Of a stretch of DNA of 64,000 nt, positions 50,677 to 60,758 are shown piece by piece. Origin of the DNA: an uncultured Eubacteriales bacterium. GTDB taxonomy: Bacteria > Bacillota > Clostridia > Oscillospirales > CAG-382. The position numbers and the translations under genes were made by a program. The notes under the pieces are model-generated. The model was not told the origin of the DNA. It worked only from the letters and a program-made list of their open reading frames with translations, and searched no databases. Position 1 is the stretch's first letter. Each line of letters begins with the position of its first letter. The stretch lies in the NCBI GenBank assembly GCA_934479825.1, contig CAKSOW010000004.1, positions 1 to 64,000 of the forward strand, given 5' to 3'.

Positions 50677-53600
50677 ATGAAAAATAAATTTCAAAAGCAA
50701 TTATCCTTATTGACGGCAATATGCTTATCCTGCACATTTCTTGCGGGAAACACGGTCGGCGGACTTACGGTAAGCCGTGACGAAATCGACGCGAAAGAAA
50801 GGCTGAACACATATCTTTCCGATAAAGCGACAAGCGAAACCGACGAACGGGTTCGGATCATCGTAAAATACGACGACGAGTTTTCGGGCACTCTTTCGGG
50901 TGATTCCGCAATCGCATCGGAAAACTCCTTTGCTTCGGCTATGAGAACAGCCGACATGGAAATTCTGGATACGGACAGCAAAACAGGGCTTATCGTGGGA
51001 ACCGTCCCTGCCTCTGAGGTTAATACCGTTATTGCAAGCTTAAACAGTGAAGACGGCGTTCTTTACGCACAGCCGGACTATAAGCTGACCGCCGCCGAGT
51101 CGGTCTGCAATCCGAAGCAATGGGCAATTCAAAACAACGGTCAGACCGTAGACAAAAGTACCGGTGAAAGCGGCTTTGATACGGATCTTCCGGAGGCTTG
51201 GGAGATAACGGAGGGTTCTGAAGAAATAACCGTTGCCGTTATTGATACCGGAATCGACATTACACATCCCGATCTGCTTCACAGTATATGGATAAATCCG
51301 AATGAAAACGATAACGGACTTGACGATGATGCAAACGGATATACGGATGACATTAACGGCTGGGACTTTGTAAACAATGACAACAGTGTTTTTGACCTTG
51401 CCGAAGCCGACGAGCACGGAACGCATATAGCCGGCATTTTGGCCGCAAACGGCACGATAAAGGGAGTTGCGCCGAATATTAAAATCATGCCGCTGAAAGC
51501 GCTTGAACATTCCGGCGGTTACACTTCGGATATCATTGAAGCGATAGAATATGCTAAAAACCACGGCGTCAGCATCATCAACTGCAGTTTTGCCGGAACG
51601 CGGTACAATCCCGCACTGTACGACGCTATCGCCTCCAATCCGGATATCCTGTTTATTTGTGCAGCCGGAAATTACGGATGCAGTACCGACGAACTTGTGA
51701 CATATCCAGCCTGCTACAATCTTGACAACATACTGTCGGTATCGGCTGCCAATAATAAAGGAAAACTTTCGCAAATTTCTACCTTCGGCGACGGCATAGA
51801 TGTGTCCGCTCCCGGTATCGGCATTTACAGTACTCTGCCCGGCGGAAAATACGGATATATGGACGGAACCTCCTGCTCCGCCGCCTATGTGAGCGGTGTT
51901 GCGGCACTGCTTCTCTCGGCTGACCCTACCCTCACATGCCAAAACCTGAAAGAGAAAATTGAAAATTCCTGTACCGATAAAATCTCGGCTGAGAATACAG
52001 ACAGCGCCTCTGAGGGCGAAGGTTTCGTAAAAGCGGCGGAAGCTTTGCAATATGAGCCGGAGGAAAAAGACGACCCGTTTCTCTTTATTGCGGACTCCGA
52101 GCCGTATAACCCTTATGAACTCTACCCGTTTGCTTTTCGTCTGCAAAACGGCACAATCGAATTTACGCTTGATCCGAATAAGAGCTTTTCGTCCGCACAG
52201 TTAAAAGTATTTCTATCGACCTCCGACAAAGAACACGGTTATCTTTTCTCTGGTTCTGTGTCATCGGAAACTGCGGTATTACTTGAAGAAACCCCGTCAA
52301 ACGAAGCCATGACTTTTGTTGTGAGTACCGCCAACAGCGAGGAGAAAAGCGAGTATTACGGCACATTAACGAAAACCGCAACCGACTCACTCTCCTATCT
52401 CGACGTCGATGTTCTTGCCTCAAACAGCAGTCCCATCCAAACCGAGGTTCAGACAGGCAGCGAGGACTTTTCCGAGCAGAACACAGCCGGAACTTTGGCA
52501 AGCAAAGAAAAGTATGAATCGGAGGGCAACGATACTCCCGCTACCGCGGACAGAACGTATGACGATTATAATAATTACGGATATATAAGCGAAGCCGATG
52601 ATGTTGATTACTTCAAAATAAAGTTCAGCGAAGCAGGATATGCCAACTTCTGGCTGGGTACCATTCCGGACGGCTGCGATTACGATTTGTACATATACAA
52701 TTCGGAAAACACTCTTCTTGTAAGTTCAAAAAACGCGGGCAACGAGCCGGAACTGATTCGGTATTTAGCCGTTCAAGCTGATGTTTACTATTACGTCTGC
52801 ATCAAAAGCTATCGCGGTTACAGTGCAAGCTCCCCCTACACCATGCGCGTAAAGCTGTATGATCAAAGCGCTGTTGACGACGACAACGATACTTTTTCCA
52901 TGGCATATACCTTGACCGGATATTCCAACTCCGTCGATGAAACAATGTCGGACGCCGATGACGTGGATTTCTTTAAAATCGTTTTGCCTCAAAACGAGAA
53001 CAAGTTTGTTGCAAGAGTAACCGTAAAGTACGGAAATGCGCTTCGGTTTCAAGTTTACAACTCTCCCGATGAAGATCCGGTTTTCACCGGCGGCAGTAAA
53101 TCAACGTCTCATCAATTTGATGCGGATAACGACTTTTACGTAAAGGTCTATTCGGTCGGTAACATATATCCGGATTCATACGTCTTTAGCGTTGAATTGT
53201 ATCCGTTACGAGATTTTGACTGGAAAAACGCACCGATAGATGACGAGCTTCCGGAAAATTTCGACCGTGCTTTTTATGAAATAGCAACGACGAAAAATAC
53301 CGGTATGCAAATTGATCTGTTTGATTTTAATTATTCCGGCGGAAATGATTTTGATTTGCATTTATACAGCGAAGATTATTCGGAAGAATTGGATTACAGC
53401 AACAAAGAATTCAGCGAAATCGAAACGGTTCATGTATGCTTACCCGGCGGCAGCTACCGTCTTATGGTTCGGCGTGCAAAAGGAAACGGTCAAGCCTATA
53501 CTTTGGCAGCGGAATACAGTACCGTCAGCAATGCCGGCAAAATAACCGTATGCGGAATTCGTTCTGTTATGACATCCGGACAAACTATACGCATCAAGAT

Positions 53601-55476
53601 AACCGCAACCAACCTTGGGGCGCGTGAATGGACGCCGCAGAGCAATTACAAGCTTGGAGCTTTATCCGATTGTTCCGATTTCGGAATTGATTCTGTGAAG
53701 TTCGGTAATATCGCTTTTAATGAAAGCGAAACCATAACCTTAAATTTAACCGCTCCCGAAACCGAACAGGAAATAAGTTATTCTTTAGAATGGCAGCTGA
53801 TGTACGGCTCCATTAAATTCGGCGAAGCCGTAATCCAAACCGTAACCGTCAAGCCCGATTATGAAAAGCTTTCCGAAAGTGCTATGAAAACAATAAAGGG
53901 AGCCGATTCGCGTGAGCGGTACGAGATAAACATCTCCCGGCGCGGCTTGTATGCTTTCAGAACCTTTCGGTATTCAACCGACATCGATACAAAACTCACT
54001 TTGTATAACTCCTCTTTGAGTACCGTCGCTTCCAATGACGATGTAAAAGAAGCCGACGGAAACCGATATTCCAGAATCGAAGCTCTACTTACCCCGGGAA
54101 CATATTATCTTGACGTTGAAGAATACTACGGAAAACCGATCTACTGCACCGTTATGTATGAGCCGATCGAATACACCGCCCTCTCCTTCGGCAAAAGTGT
54201 TTCCGTGGCGAACGAGTATGAGGGATATTATAAGTTCACGGTCAAAACCGCCGGTACTTATGTAATTGCCACAAGCAAACAAGGTACAAGCTGCGATACG
54301 TATTTGCAGTTGTTTGACGGTGAGACTGCAAACGGCACGGAATCCTCCCTTCTTGCGGCAAACGACAATTCCGCCAACGCCTACGCCGTCATCGAAACGG
54401 ATCTTTCTCCGGGCACTTATTATGTCCGTGCCGCCACATACGATTATTTAATCAATGCTTACGACAAAAAAGTAAACTGCAAACTTGCCGTAACAAGTAC
54501 CGCCGATGACGTTACCGATGACACAACGCCGCAAATTGAGATAACCTATCCGTCAAACGGCGATGTTATCCGTGCCTACAACGGTGACAAAATAAAGATA
54601 TCGGGCATTATGTCCAATGTCGGTACTGTAACCGTAACGGTAAACGGAACTTCCCTTTCCGGTGTGAAAACCTACGGCGGCCGTTTTGAATGCTACTACA
54701 CGCCGACGGAAAACAAGACCTGTACGATTGCGGCAACCGGAAAATCTTTATACGGTTCACAAAGAGTAACCTCCCGTATATCCGCAACCATTCTCGTAAA
54801 TGATGACGGCAACAGTTTTGAAACCGCCACAAGCATATCGCTCGGCACCGACAGAATAGCGGCGATCGATTACGAAAAAGACATCGATTGCTTCGTCGTT
54901 TCTCCAGGAAAAGACGGATGGTATTCGATCAGTACACAGGGTGAGACGGATACTGTGATTGCCGTGTATAACGCAAATTACAATCTTGTCGGGTATAATG
55001 ACGACAACCTGAATGAAACCGCGGACATCAATGCGGATGTACCGTTATATATGTCGGCAAGAAATAATTATTATATAACGGTTTACGGAGCATGCGAAGA
55101 TGATGTCGGTGAATATTTGCTGTGCACATGCAAGCTTGATGACGACAATACCGACAGCTGTGAATTGCAACTTTCGGCAACAGCACGAGGAAGTATCGAT
55201 TATCCGGGTGACGAAGATATTTATACATTTACCCCTTTATCTTCGGGCAGCTACACATTCAAAACGCTCGGGAATGCGGATACCATCGGCATTGTTTATG
55301 ACGAGAACGGAAATTATATGGCATTTAACGATGACTGCAGCGAAGAAAACCTGAATTGCGAAATAACGGTTGAATTGACAGCCGACAAGGAATACTATTT
55401 TGCGGTACAACACAGTTCGGTTTTCATGTACGGAACAGCATATCAAGTTGCGGTAGAAAGAAGTGAGGACTTATGA
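50677..55476 (+). CDS. giant secreted subtilisin-family (S8) protease
   Basis: A 1599-residue exported serine protease. Signal peptide (about 1-28), an inhibitor-like propeptide (about 45-125; IIVKYDDEFSG, GVLYAQPDYKL), then the S8 domain. The triad is D190 (AVIDTGID), H247 (DEHGTHIAG) and S399 (GTSCSAAYVSG). Downstream there are several PPC-like beta domains with recurring D-D-x-D-x-F/Y motifs (ADDVDYFKIKF, ADDVDFFKIVL, YEKDIDCFVV, PGDEDIYTFT). No wall anchor is seen. The start at 50677 is preferred over 50641, which is in the preceding gene. The stop overlaps the next start (ATGA). It may mature or release the neighbouring secreted proteins; inference only. Confidence 0.8.
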   Translation: MKNKFQKQLSLLTAICLSCTFLAGNTVGGLTVSRDEIDAKERLNTYLSDKATSETDERVRIIVKYDDEFSGTLSGDSAIASENSFASAMRTADMEILDTDSKTGLIVGTVPASEVNTVIASLNSEDGVLYAQPDYKLTAAESVCNPKQWAIQNNGQTVDKSTGESGFDTDLPEAWEITEGSEEITVAVIDTGIDITHPDLLHSIWINPNENDNGLDDDANGYTDDINGWDFVNNDNSVFDLAEADEHGTHIAGILAANGTIKGVAPNIKIMPLKALEHSGGYTSDIIEAIEYAKNHGVSIINCSFAGTRYNPALYDAIASNPDILFICAAGNYGCSTDELVTYPACYNLDNILSVSAANNKGKLSQISTFGDGIDVSAPGIGIYSTLPGGKYGYMDGTSCSAAYVSGVAALLLSADPTLTCQNLKEKIENSCTDKISAENTDSASEGEGFVKAAEALQYEPEEKDDPFLFIADSEPYNPYELYPFAFRLQNGTIEFTLDPNKSFSSAQLKVFLSTSDKEHGYLFSGSVSSETAVLLEETPSNEAMTFVVSTANSEEKSEYYGTLTKTATDSLSYLDVDVLASNSSPIQTEVQTGSEDFSEQNTAGTLASKEKYESEGNDTPATADRTYDDYNNYGYISEADDVDYFKIKFSEAGYANFWLGTIPDGCDYDLYIYNSENTLLVSSKNAGNEPELIRYLAVQADVYYYVCIKSYRGYSASSPYTMRVKLYDQSAVDDDNDTFSMAYTLTGYSNSVDETMSDADDVDFFKIVLPQNENKFVARVTVKYGNALRFQVYNSPDEDPVFTGGSKSTSHQFDADNDFYVKVYSVGNIYPDSYVFSVELYPLRDFDWKNAPIDDELPENFDRAFYEIATTKNTGMQIDLFDFNYSGGNDFDLHLYSEDYSEELDYSNKEFSEIETVHVCLPGGSYRLMVRRAKGNGQAYTLAAEYSTVSNAGKITVCGIRSVMTSGQTIRIKITATNLGAREWTPQSNYKLGALSDCSDFGIDSVKFGNIAFNESETITLNLTAPETEQEISYSLEWQLMYGSIKFGEAVIQTVTVKPDYEKLSESAMKTIKGADSRERYEINISRRGLYAFRTFRYSTDIDTKLTLYNSSLSTVASNDDVKEADGNRYSRIEALLTPGTYYLDVEEYYGKPIYCTVMYEPIEYTALSFGKSVSVANEYEGYYKFTVKTAGTYVIATSKQGTSCDTYLQLFDGETANGTESSLLAANDNSANAYAVIETDLSPGTYYVRAATYDYLINAYDKKVNCKLAVTSTADDVTDDTTPQIEITYPSNGDVIRAYNGDKIKISGIMSNVGTVTVTVNGTSLSGVKTYGGRFECYYTPTENKTCTIAATGKSLYGSQRVTSRISATILVNDDGNSFETATSISLGTDRIAAIDYEKDIDCFVVSPGKDGWYSISTQGETDTVIAVYNANYNLVGYNDDNLNETADINADVPLYMSARNNYYITVYGACEDDVGEYLLCTCKLDDDNTDSCELQLSATARGSIDYPGDEDIYTFTPLSSGSYTFKTLGNADTIGIVYDENGNYMAFNDDCSEENLNCEITVELTADKEYYFAVQHSSVFMYGTAYQVAVERSEDL

Positions 55477-56933
55477 TAAAAAATAAATTATTCAGAATTA
55501 TTTCGCTTGTTTTAGTTGCTTCTATATTGCTCCCGGTATTCTCTTCAACCTGCTTGGCAGACGAAGCGAATGATTCAGGCATAAGACAAACAAACGCAAG
55601 CATTATACGCAAACTGCTTTCGGATATTGACCCGGACGGTTCCTATACGTTCAACTGCGAATATGACTCAGAAGGAAGAATTTCAAAAATTCTCTGCCGT
55701 TCGGAAGGCGTAGAGACTACCTATCGGTACGTTTACAGCGGCAGTTCATACGAGCGTGAAATTTCTGTTGAAAATATCGGTGAATTGTTCAGCAGCCAGA
55801 CAACCACCGAATTAAGCGGAGATGATTTGAAACTGACAGATGCATCAACAAAGTCAAAAATTGAAAAAGCCAAGGCTCTTTGGAACGAAGCAAACAAAAA
55901 TAACGATACACTTGCAAAAGAACGAGCAAACCTTGAAGCTAATATAGCACGTGCCGATTATTGTGTGCTTTATCCGAAAAGTGAGTTTGCCTATTTGTTC
56001 CTTGAAAAAGGTACTGCCGATACCAATACCGCATTTCGCAGAGAATTACAGCTTGACGATGAAGGACACGATGTGTTAGCATTACAGCGAGCATTAATGT
56101 ACTATGGGTATATGGATGTTACGGATCTACCCGACGAAAACTATGGCAAATATGACTGCGTAACAAAAGATGCGGTTTTAAGTTTTCAAAAATCAAAATT
56201 TGCTGCTTTCATGGCAACAGGCAAAGCAGACACGACCACTGTTAAAACTTTGCTACTTGACAATTCTTCCAATAACAAATTTGATCGTTTCGTTAATCTC
56301 ATCGGATTTGTGAGTATTAACCTTTTCAGAACACGCCATAACATGGTGCGAGATGCAGTCAGAGTACAGGTTGGTGCATTACCGTGTGAGCCGTATGTTG
56401 CCGGAGCCGGATTAAAAGGTAACGGCGGTTTTGTTGATGTTTTAAAAGTAGAAAAGCCATGCAGTTTAGCATGGGAAGTAAAGCACGACTCACCGCACAA
56501 CAGAAAAATAGGAATCTTACAGTTGAACACATACATAAGAAGAAGCACTGACCCAATTAACACCAACCACCCTCTTCGAAAAGCCTATTGTCCCATGAAA
56601 GAGGGCACCGCCATACGCCCTTTTACCCTCCCATACTCACCATCAATTTCGCTTGATGTATACAGTGATCCTGTATATTCAGGAGTAATTTACTATATGG
56701 AAAGGAAAAATGAAAAAACAGAAACCGTACCTGAAGTCGTTCCGGTGCCGGAAGAAGAAAAAGAACGAAAAAGTGAATACATAAAAATCTCACCTCCTGA
56801 GCCGGAGGCGGTTCTTGAAGGTGTGGTGGTTGCAGGAATGATTGTTGGAACAGTTTATATTCTAAAAGGTATTATCGCAATTGCCGCTGCTGCGCCAACC
56901 GGAGGTACGAGTCTACTGCTGTTTGCCTTTTAA
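55473..56933 (+). CDS. secreted PG-binding protein with nuclease-like motif (candidate toxin)
   Basis: A 486-residue exported protein: signal peptide (about 1-30), a helical region, a peptidoglycan-binding-1-like domain near 190-260 (DDEGHDVLALQRALMYYGYM), then a segment with D322 (GGFVDVLK), E335-V-K337 (AWEVKHD) and Q350-L-x-x-Y (LQLNTYI). That spacing fits a PD-(D/E)xK nuclease core like those in polymorphic toxins. A proline/glutamate linker and a hydrophobic C-terminus end the protein. Immunity-like genes follow 15 nt later. A toxin role is inferred from motif and context. Confidence 0.6.
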   Translation: MIKNKLFRIISLVLVASILLPVFSSTCLADEANDSGIRQTNASIIRKLLSDIDPDGSYTFNCEYDSEGRISKILCRSEGVETTYRYVYSGSSYEREISVENIGELFSSQTTTELSGDDLKLTDASTKSKIEKAKALWNEANKNNDTLAKERANLEANIARADYCVLYPKSEFAYLFLEKGTADTNTAFRRELQLDDEGHDVLALQRALMYYGYMDVTDLPDENYGKYDCVTKDAVLSFQKSKFAAFMATGKADTTTVKTLLLDNSSNNKFDRFVNLIGFVSINLFRTRHNMVRDAVRVQVGALPCEPYVAGAGLKGNGGFVDVLKVEKPCSLAWEVKHDSPHNRKIGILQLNTYIRRSTDPINTNHPLRKAYCPMKEGTAIRPFTLPYSPSISLDVYSDPVYSGVIYYMERKNEKTETVPEVVPVPEEEKERKSEYIKISPPEPEAVLEGVVVAGMIVGTVYILKGIIAIAAAAPTGGTSLLLFAF

Positions 56934-56948
56934 GAAAGGAGAAGCAAC

Positions 56949-57902
56949 ATGAAAAATGCAATAGAGTCCAGCGTATTTTTTTCAATTGCTACACAAACCG
57001 ACTTAAAGGAAAATCACAATGTTACCATCAAAATAATGGACACTATTATGGATTACTTTAAGAAGGTTACCGACCAGGAATTTATGCTTTGCTATATGGA
57101 TAAAAAGGGCTTCCGGAAAAACAATTTCAACGACAAGTATTACCAAAACCTTATCGAAAAAATCCAAAACAATGAAGTTTTCAGCTTTATCTCTATTTCA
57201 AAGCGAATGACAACAAAAGAGTTTTACGGTCCTACAGAAGGTCTCTATGAACCGAAACCGGAGTTCTGTTGCTCAATGGAAATCGGGAATCCAAATTCTT
57301 TACGGTTTGCAGGCAATACCTGCGACGTGATCAAATTGGGGGTTCCGGCAACATTTCTCACAGAAAAAAGCCGACAAAAGAGCCTTCTCGGTCTTATGAA
57401 AAAGCTGCAAAATACAATGAACGGATTTTGTTCCTTTATTACAATCGGAACTTTTGACAGCCAATATGCAGGCTGCTGTGCCGTTTTTGATTATCACTTT
57501 TATGAAACATATTCTTTCTTTTCTATACACTGGGATGAGTATGTTCGGGGTTATTTCTGGGGACAATGCCTGACGCCTGTCCAAGTGAATAAACTCGGAG
57601 GATTTGAGGCTATACAAAAGCAGGGTTTTGCCGTATGTGAAAAATGGGGAGACGGAGTTTACATTCAGAGTACCGAAAGAATTTTGGATTACACCATGGA
57701 AGACGCATTAAAAATGCGGGAATACCTGAAACCGTTGTTCCCACCCGAAAGCAAAAGACGGTTGCTCTCCTACACAACCAAAGAGAAACATTTTGCGGCT
57801 ATGCCGAACTCCGTTTATTTTTATGCCGACGAGGATATGTTTGCAACCGAAGAGATTTTGGAAAAGCAACAAAAAATATTAAGCGGAGAAATATCGGAAT
57901 GA
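56949..57902 (+). CDS. DUF3396-like immunity-type protein, copy 1
   Basis: A 317-residue cytosolic protein resembling the DUF3396 (type VI immunity) family: SSVFFSIATQTDLKEN at the start, and WDEYVRGYFWGQCLTPVQVN, KLGGFEAIQKQGF and EDALKMREYLKPLFPP in the second half. AAAGGAG precedes the ATG. A paralogue with the same landmarks lies at 58867. It directly follows the candidate secreted nuclease and would protect the producer. The family match is by eye. Confidence 0.55.
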   Translation: MKNAIESSVFFSIATQTDLKENHNVTIKIMDTIMDYFKKVTDQEFMLCYMDKKGFRKNNFNDKYYQNLIEKIQNNEVFSFISISKRMTTKEFYGPTEGLYEPKPEFCCSMEIGNPNSLRFAGNTCDVIKLGVPATFLTEKSRQKSLLGLMKKLQNTMNGFCSFITIGTFDSQYAGCCAVFDYHFYETYSFFSIHWDEYVRGYFWGQCLTPVQVNKLGGFEAIQKQGFAVCEKWGDGVYIQSTERILDYTMEDALKMREYLKPLFPPESKRRLLSYTTKEKHFAAMPNSVYFYADEDMFATEEILEKQQKILSGEISE

Positions 57903-58702
57903 ACCATGTTCGGGATATGTTTTGCACCACAATAAACGATGAGGTCAATGCTTACGGCTTTCGTCATTATCGGAATATTTACTATAAAGCGGTAGACGGA
58001 GCGCTTTTGGGCTTTGGCATAAGCACAAAACTCACACATTACCGCGTTCTTTTCGGTTGTTATCCGCTGTGCGGCGCCATACCGCCGCGGCATGCGGAAA
58101 GCTTTGCCTGCTATGATATTGCCTGTATTCTTCCGCAATATCGAAATACCCCTTTGTATGTAATCCCGTGCGGTGCAGATGTAACCGAGAAAGAGCAAGC
58201 GGAAGCATGGGAAAATCGCGATACGGTTCGAGCCGATATTGCACGCCGCCTTGCCGATGAAACGCGCACGGTTCTTTTGCCGAAGCTTTCGAAAATCGAC
58301 TCGACAAAAGCCGCTTTTGACTTTGAAACAGAGTGCCGCCTTGCGGCGGCACGGTATCGGGAACAGAAGCTTGCACACCTCGGCATCGACGAAACGCAAG
58401 CACCACCCGGATCTGCCCCCTTTCCCTTTACGGATTGTTTTTGGTATCTTCGGCTGCACGAATATTCAAAAGCCAAAACGTATCTTGAAAATGACCTTGC
58501 CCCGATACGGCGCGCCCTCGAACAGGACCCGACATACCGCACAATCTATGAAGCACAGGGCTTTGCGGAATATGAAAATCTTTGCGATATGCTTTCCGAT
58601 GGGGATACGGACGGGATTGAAAAATATATATTAAGTCGGGAAAACCAAACCATGAAAAATTTCGGGCTGAAGAAACAGAAGCCTTCGATAGGCAAAGAGT
58701 AA
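57899..58702 (+). CDS. hypothetical protein paired with immunity-like gene, copy 1
   Basis: A 267-residue protein starting at ATG 57899, which overlaps the upstream stop. Landmarks: YGFRHYRNIYYKAVDGALLG, FGCYPLCGAI, CILPQYRNTPLYVIPCGADV, QAEAWENRD and KNFGLKKQ near the end. The same landmarks recur in the protein at 59748, so the two are paralogues. Function unknown; it may be a second immunity component. Confidence 0.6.
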   Translation: MNHVRDMFCTTINDEVNAYGFRHYRNIYYKAVDGALLGFGISTKLTHYRVLFGCYPLCGAIPPRHAESFACYDIACILPQYRNTPLYVIPCGADVTEKEQAEAWENRDTVRADIARRLADETRTVLLPKLSKIDSTKAAFDFETECRLAAARYREQKLAHLGIDETQAPPGSAPFPFTDCFWYLRLHEYSKAKTYLENDLAPIRRALEQDPTYRTIYEAQGFAEYENLCDMLSDGDTDGIEKYILSRENQTMKNFGLKKQKPSIGKE

Positions 58703-58763
58703 TTGTACCGAAATCCAACTATTTTCTGCAATTTCGTTATGTTGCATGGTAACCAAAGTAAGC

Positions 58764-58858
58764 ACATAAAAATCTCACCTCAATGGTTGTCGGAGGACTT
58801 TGTATAATCGTTGCCGTATTCGCCGGACAATACTGGGCAGTACTCTTTGCAGTATAGG
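58764..58858 (+). pseudogene. remnant of the 3' end of a second effector gene
   Basis: ACATAAAAATCTCACCTC at 58764-58781 is identical over 18 nt to 56779-56796 in the effector gene. It is followed by a frame with a hydrophobic tail (VVGGLCIIVAVFAGQYWAVL) ending at TAG 58858, like the effector's hydrophobic C-terminus. The next gene is a copy of the one that follows the intact effector. The reading frame between the shared word and the tail is broken. It looks like a leftover of a duplicated effector-immunity unit. Confidence 0.55.
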
Positions 58859-58866
58859 AGGATAAA

Positions 58867-59718
58867 ATGTATTACCGAGACAGAATATTTTTTTCGGTAG
58901 CTACCAAGCTCGATTTAAGCGCGGACAAGCTTACCGCCGAAAAAGCTCTGCACCTTATTTTACTGTTTTGTAAAAAGAATGTCCCGAAAAAGCTCATGAT
59001 AACCTATGACGATGAAAAGGGACACAAAAAGCCGGCTTTGACAGAAAAAAGCTTGGCTCGTTTCATGGAAGAATACCGCAAAAGCAAGATCGGTTTGTTG
59101 ACCGTAACCGATTACATGTCAGCCGAAACCTATTATAACGATTATGATTTTGATCCCGAACAGATTGTTTTCGAATCCAACATTACCTTCGGTTCACCGT
59201 CTTATGCGTTCCCAAATTCCTGCGATACCGTTTCCGTTTCCATGAAGTATTCAGGAGATGAAACGTGCAAAGAATTGGTAAAACTGTTTCTTGACCTTCA
59301 TACTCTGTTAAACGGCATCGGTTCATTTCTGACTCGCGGAACAGATGTGTTTCATGCTACCGGACTTTTTGATTTTCAGTACTACGGTGATAATCTTTCA
59401 TTCTCCCGCTTTTGGGACGAACAGGTTCGCGGATATTTTTGGCTCACATTTTTGACCGACAAGCAAATTGAACTTCTCGGCGGCATAGAGAAGTTAGACA
59501 GTCACGGCTTTTACAAGCTCGAAAAGACCGACACGGGAGTTTTCATCCAATGTACCGAGAACATTCTCGACTATACCCTTGAAGACGCCCTAAAACTTCG
59601 GGAAGTACTTCTTCCTCTGTTTCCGCCGATAAAGAAGAGAACGTCAAAACTTTTCCCGCGTCTTGAAGACATCGGCGAACACCGATTGTATTTGTTTGAT
59701 GTGAAAGATATGGTGTAA
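58867..59718 (+). CDS. DUF3396-like immunity-type protein, copy 2
   Basis: A 283-residue paralogue of the 56949 protein: RIFFSVATKLDLSADKLTAE, FWDEQVRGYFWLTFLTDKQI, LLGGIEKLDSHGFYKLEKTD and EDALKLREVLLPLFPP align along its length. GGAGG precedes the ATG. Clear divergence between the copies suggests they protect against different toxins or that the duplication is old. Confidence 0.55.
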   Translation: MYYRDRIFFSVATKLDLSADKLTAEKALHLILLFCKKNVPKKLMITYDDEKGHKKPALTEKSLARFMEEYRKSKIGLLTVTDYMSAETYYNDYDFDPEQIVFESNITFGSPSYAFPNSCDTVSVSMKYSGDETCKELVKLFLDLHTLLNGIGSFLTRGTDVFHATGLFDFQYYGDNLSFSRFWDEQVRGYFWLTFLTDKQIELLGGIEKLDSHGFYKLEKTDTGVFIQCTENILDYTLEDALKLREVLLPLFPPIKKRTSKLFPRLEDIGEHRLYLFDVKDMV

Positions 59719-59747
59719 TACGTACTATGTCAAATACCGGAGGAAAA

Positions 59748-60509
59748 ATGGAGAATGTAAAAAACATTGTAAAAAGCATCATAGGAAATGATATGAAAAA
59801 TTATGGCTTTAAAGCCTATTCCAATATGTATTACTGCCACATAGGCGGTGTTATCAAAGGCTTCAAGGTCTACTCAAACAATCTGCATTACACGATTCGT
59901 TTCGGGTGTTATCCTTTATGCAGCGGCATAAAACGTGACGGAGGGATTTTTGAAAACTACGAAATCGCCTATCTGCTTCCGCAATACCGTGACGTATTTT
60001 TATATGTCATACCGTGGGGTGCAACCATAACCGACAAAGACCAAGCAGACGCGTGGGAAAACCGGGATAAAATCTATCAGGATATTGCCCATCAACTGGT
60101 CAAGGAATTACGCACCGTCCTTCTGCCGAAACTCTTAAAAATAGATTCACCGCAGACAGCATTCGATTTTGAAACAAAATGTGCTATCGCTTCTATTCGT
60201 CACGGAAGAAACAACATCAGCGAAGAAGAGGCAAAAAAGAACATACCGCCGCACTACTATATGGATTGCTTTTGGCATCTTCAGATGCGTGACTTTCAAA
60301 AGGCTAAGACTTGCCTTGAAAATTGGCTTGATTCCATAAAAGCTTACTATGAACAAAACGATTCTTACGGCATGACCTACTATGATCAACAGTATTCGGA
60401 ACAAAAAGCTCTTTGCGCTATGCTCTCACGCGGTTCTTCGGACGAAATTGAAAAGTATATTGCACAGCAGGAAGATATTACTTTGAAGAATTTTGGGCTG
60501 AAAAGATAG
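59748..60509 (+). CDS. hypothetical protein paired with immunity-like gene, copy 2
   Basis: A 253-residue paralogue of the 57899 protein (YGFKAYSNMYYCHIGGVIKG; FGCYPLCSGI; YLLPQYRDVFLYVIPWGATI; QADAWENRD; LKNFGLKR at the end). CCGGAGGAAAA directly before the ATG at 59748 decides the start over the ATG at 59727. Order and spacing repeat the first pair. Confidence 0.6.
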   Translation: MENVKNIVKSIIGNDMKNYGFKAYSNMYYCHIGGVIKGFKVYSNNLHYTIRFGCYPLCSGIKRDGGIFENYEIAYLLPQYRDVFLYVIPWGATITDKDQADAWENRDKIYQDIAHQLVKELRTVLLPKLLKIDSPQTAFDFETKCAIASIRHGRNNISEEEAKKNIPPHYYMDCFWHLQMRDFQKAKTCLENWLDSIKAYYEQNDSYGMTYYDQQYSEQKALCAMLSRGSSDEIEKYIAQQEDITLKNFGLKR

Positions 60510-60758
60510 ACTTCAATCAGAACGACAGAAAATAATTGTGCAACTCTTACCATTAGCCGGCATTACGTCATATAAATTTATTTATGATAAAGCAATAAAA
60601 AAGATTTTGGAATGTGTGAAAATAACGATGTCAAACAACAGTCTTCTCCTTCCACTGCATTTTGTTAACAAAATGATGATTGTAAAAAATTCAAGACACG
60701 ATAAAATACATTCGCAGAGTGCGATAATAGTGTTATTTTGAAAGGTGAGAAAGATTCA
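60510..60758. other. intergenic control region of the DUF4365 gene
   Basis: Holds the 18-bp perfect palindrome CATTTTGTTAACAAAATG (60658-60675) and just downstream a promoter, TTGTAA (60680-60685), 16 bp, TAAAAT (60702-60707). This suggests a gene under its own repressor or activator rather than read-through from the immunity-like genes. No gene is supported in the remainder. Confidence 0.55.

Noticed and set aside
51040..52146. A 368-residue minus-strand frame
   Set aside because: It is the antisense of the subtilase catalytic domain and contains no independent signals.
50677..55476. Lanthipeptide-type leader protease locus
   Set aside because: The subtilase is huge, with many PPC-like domains. 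No precursor peptide, synthetase or dedicated transporter is adjacent.
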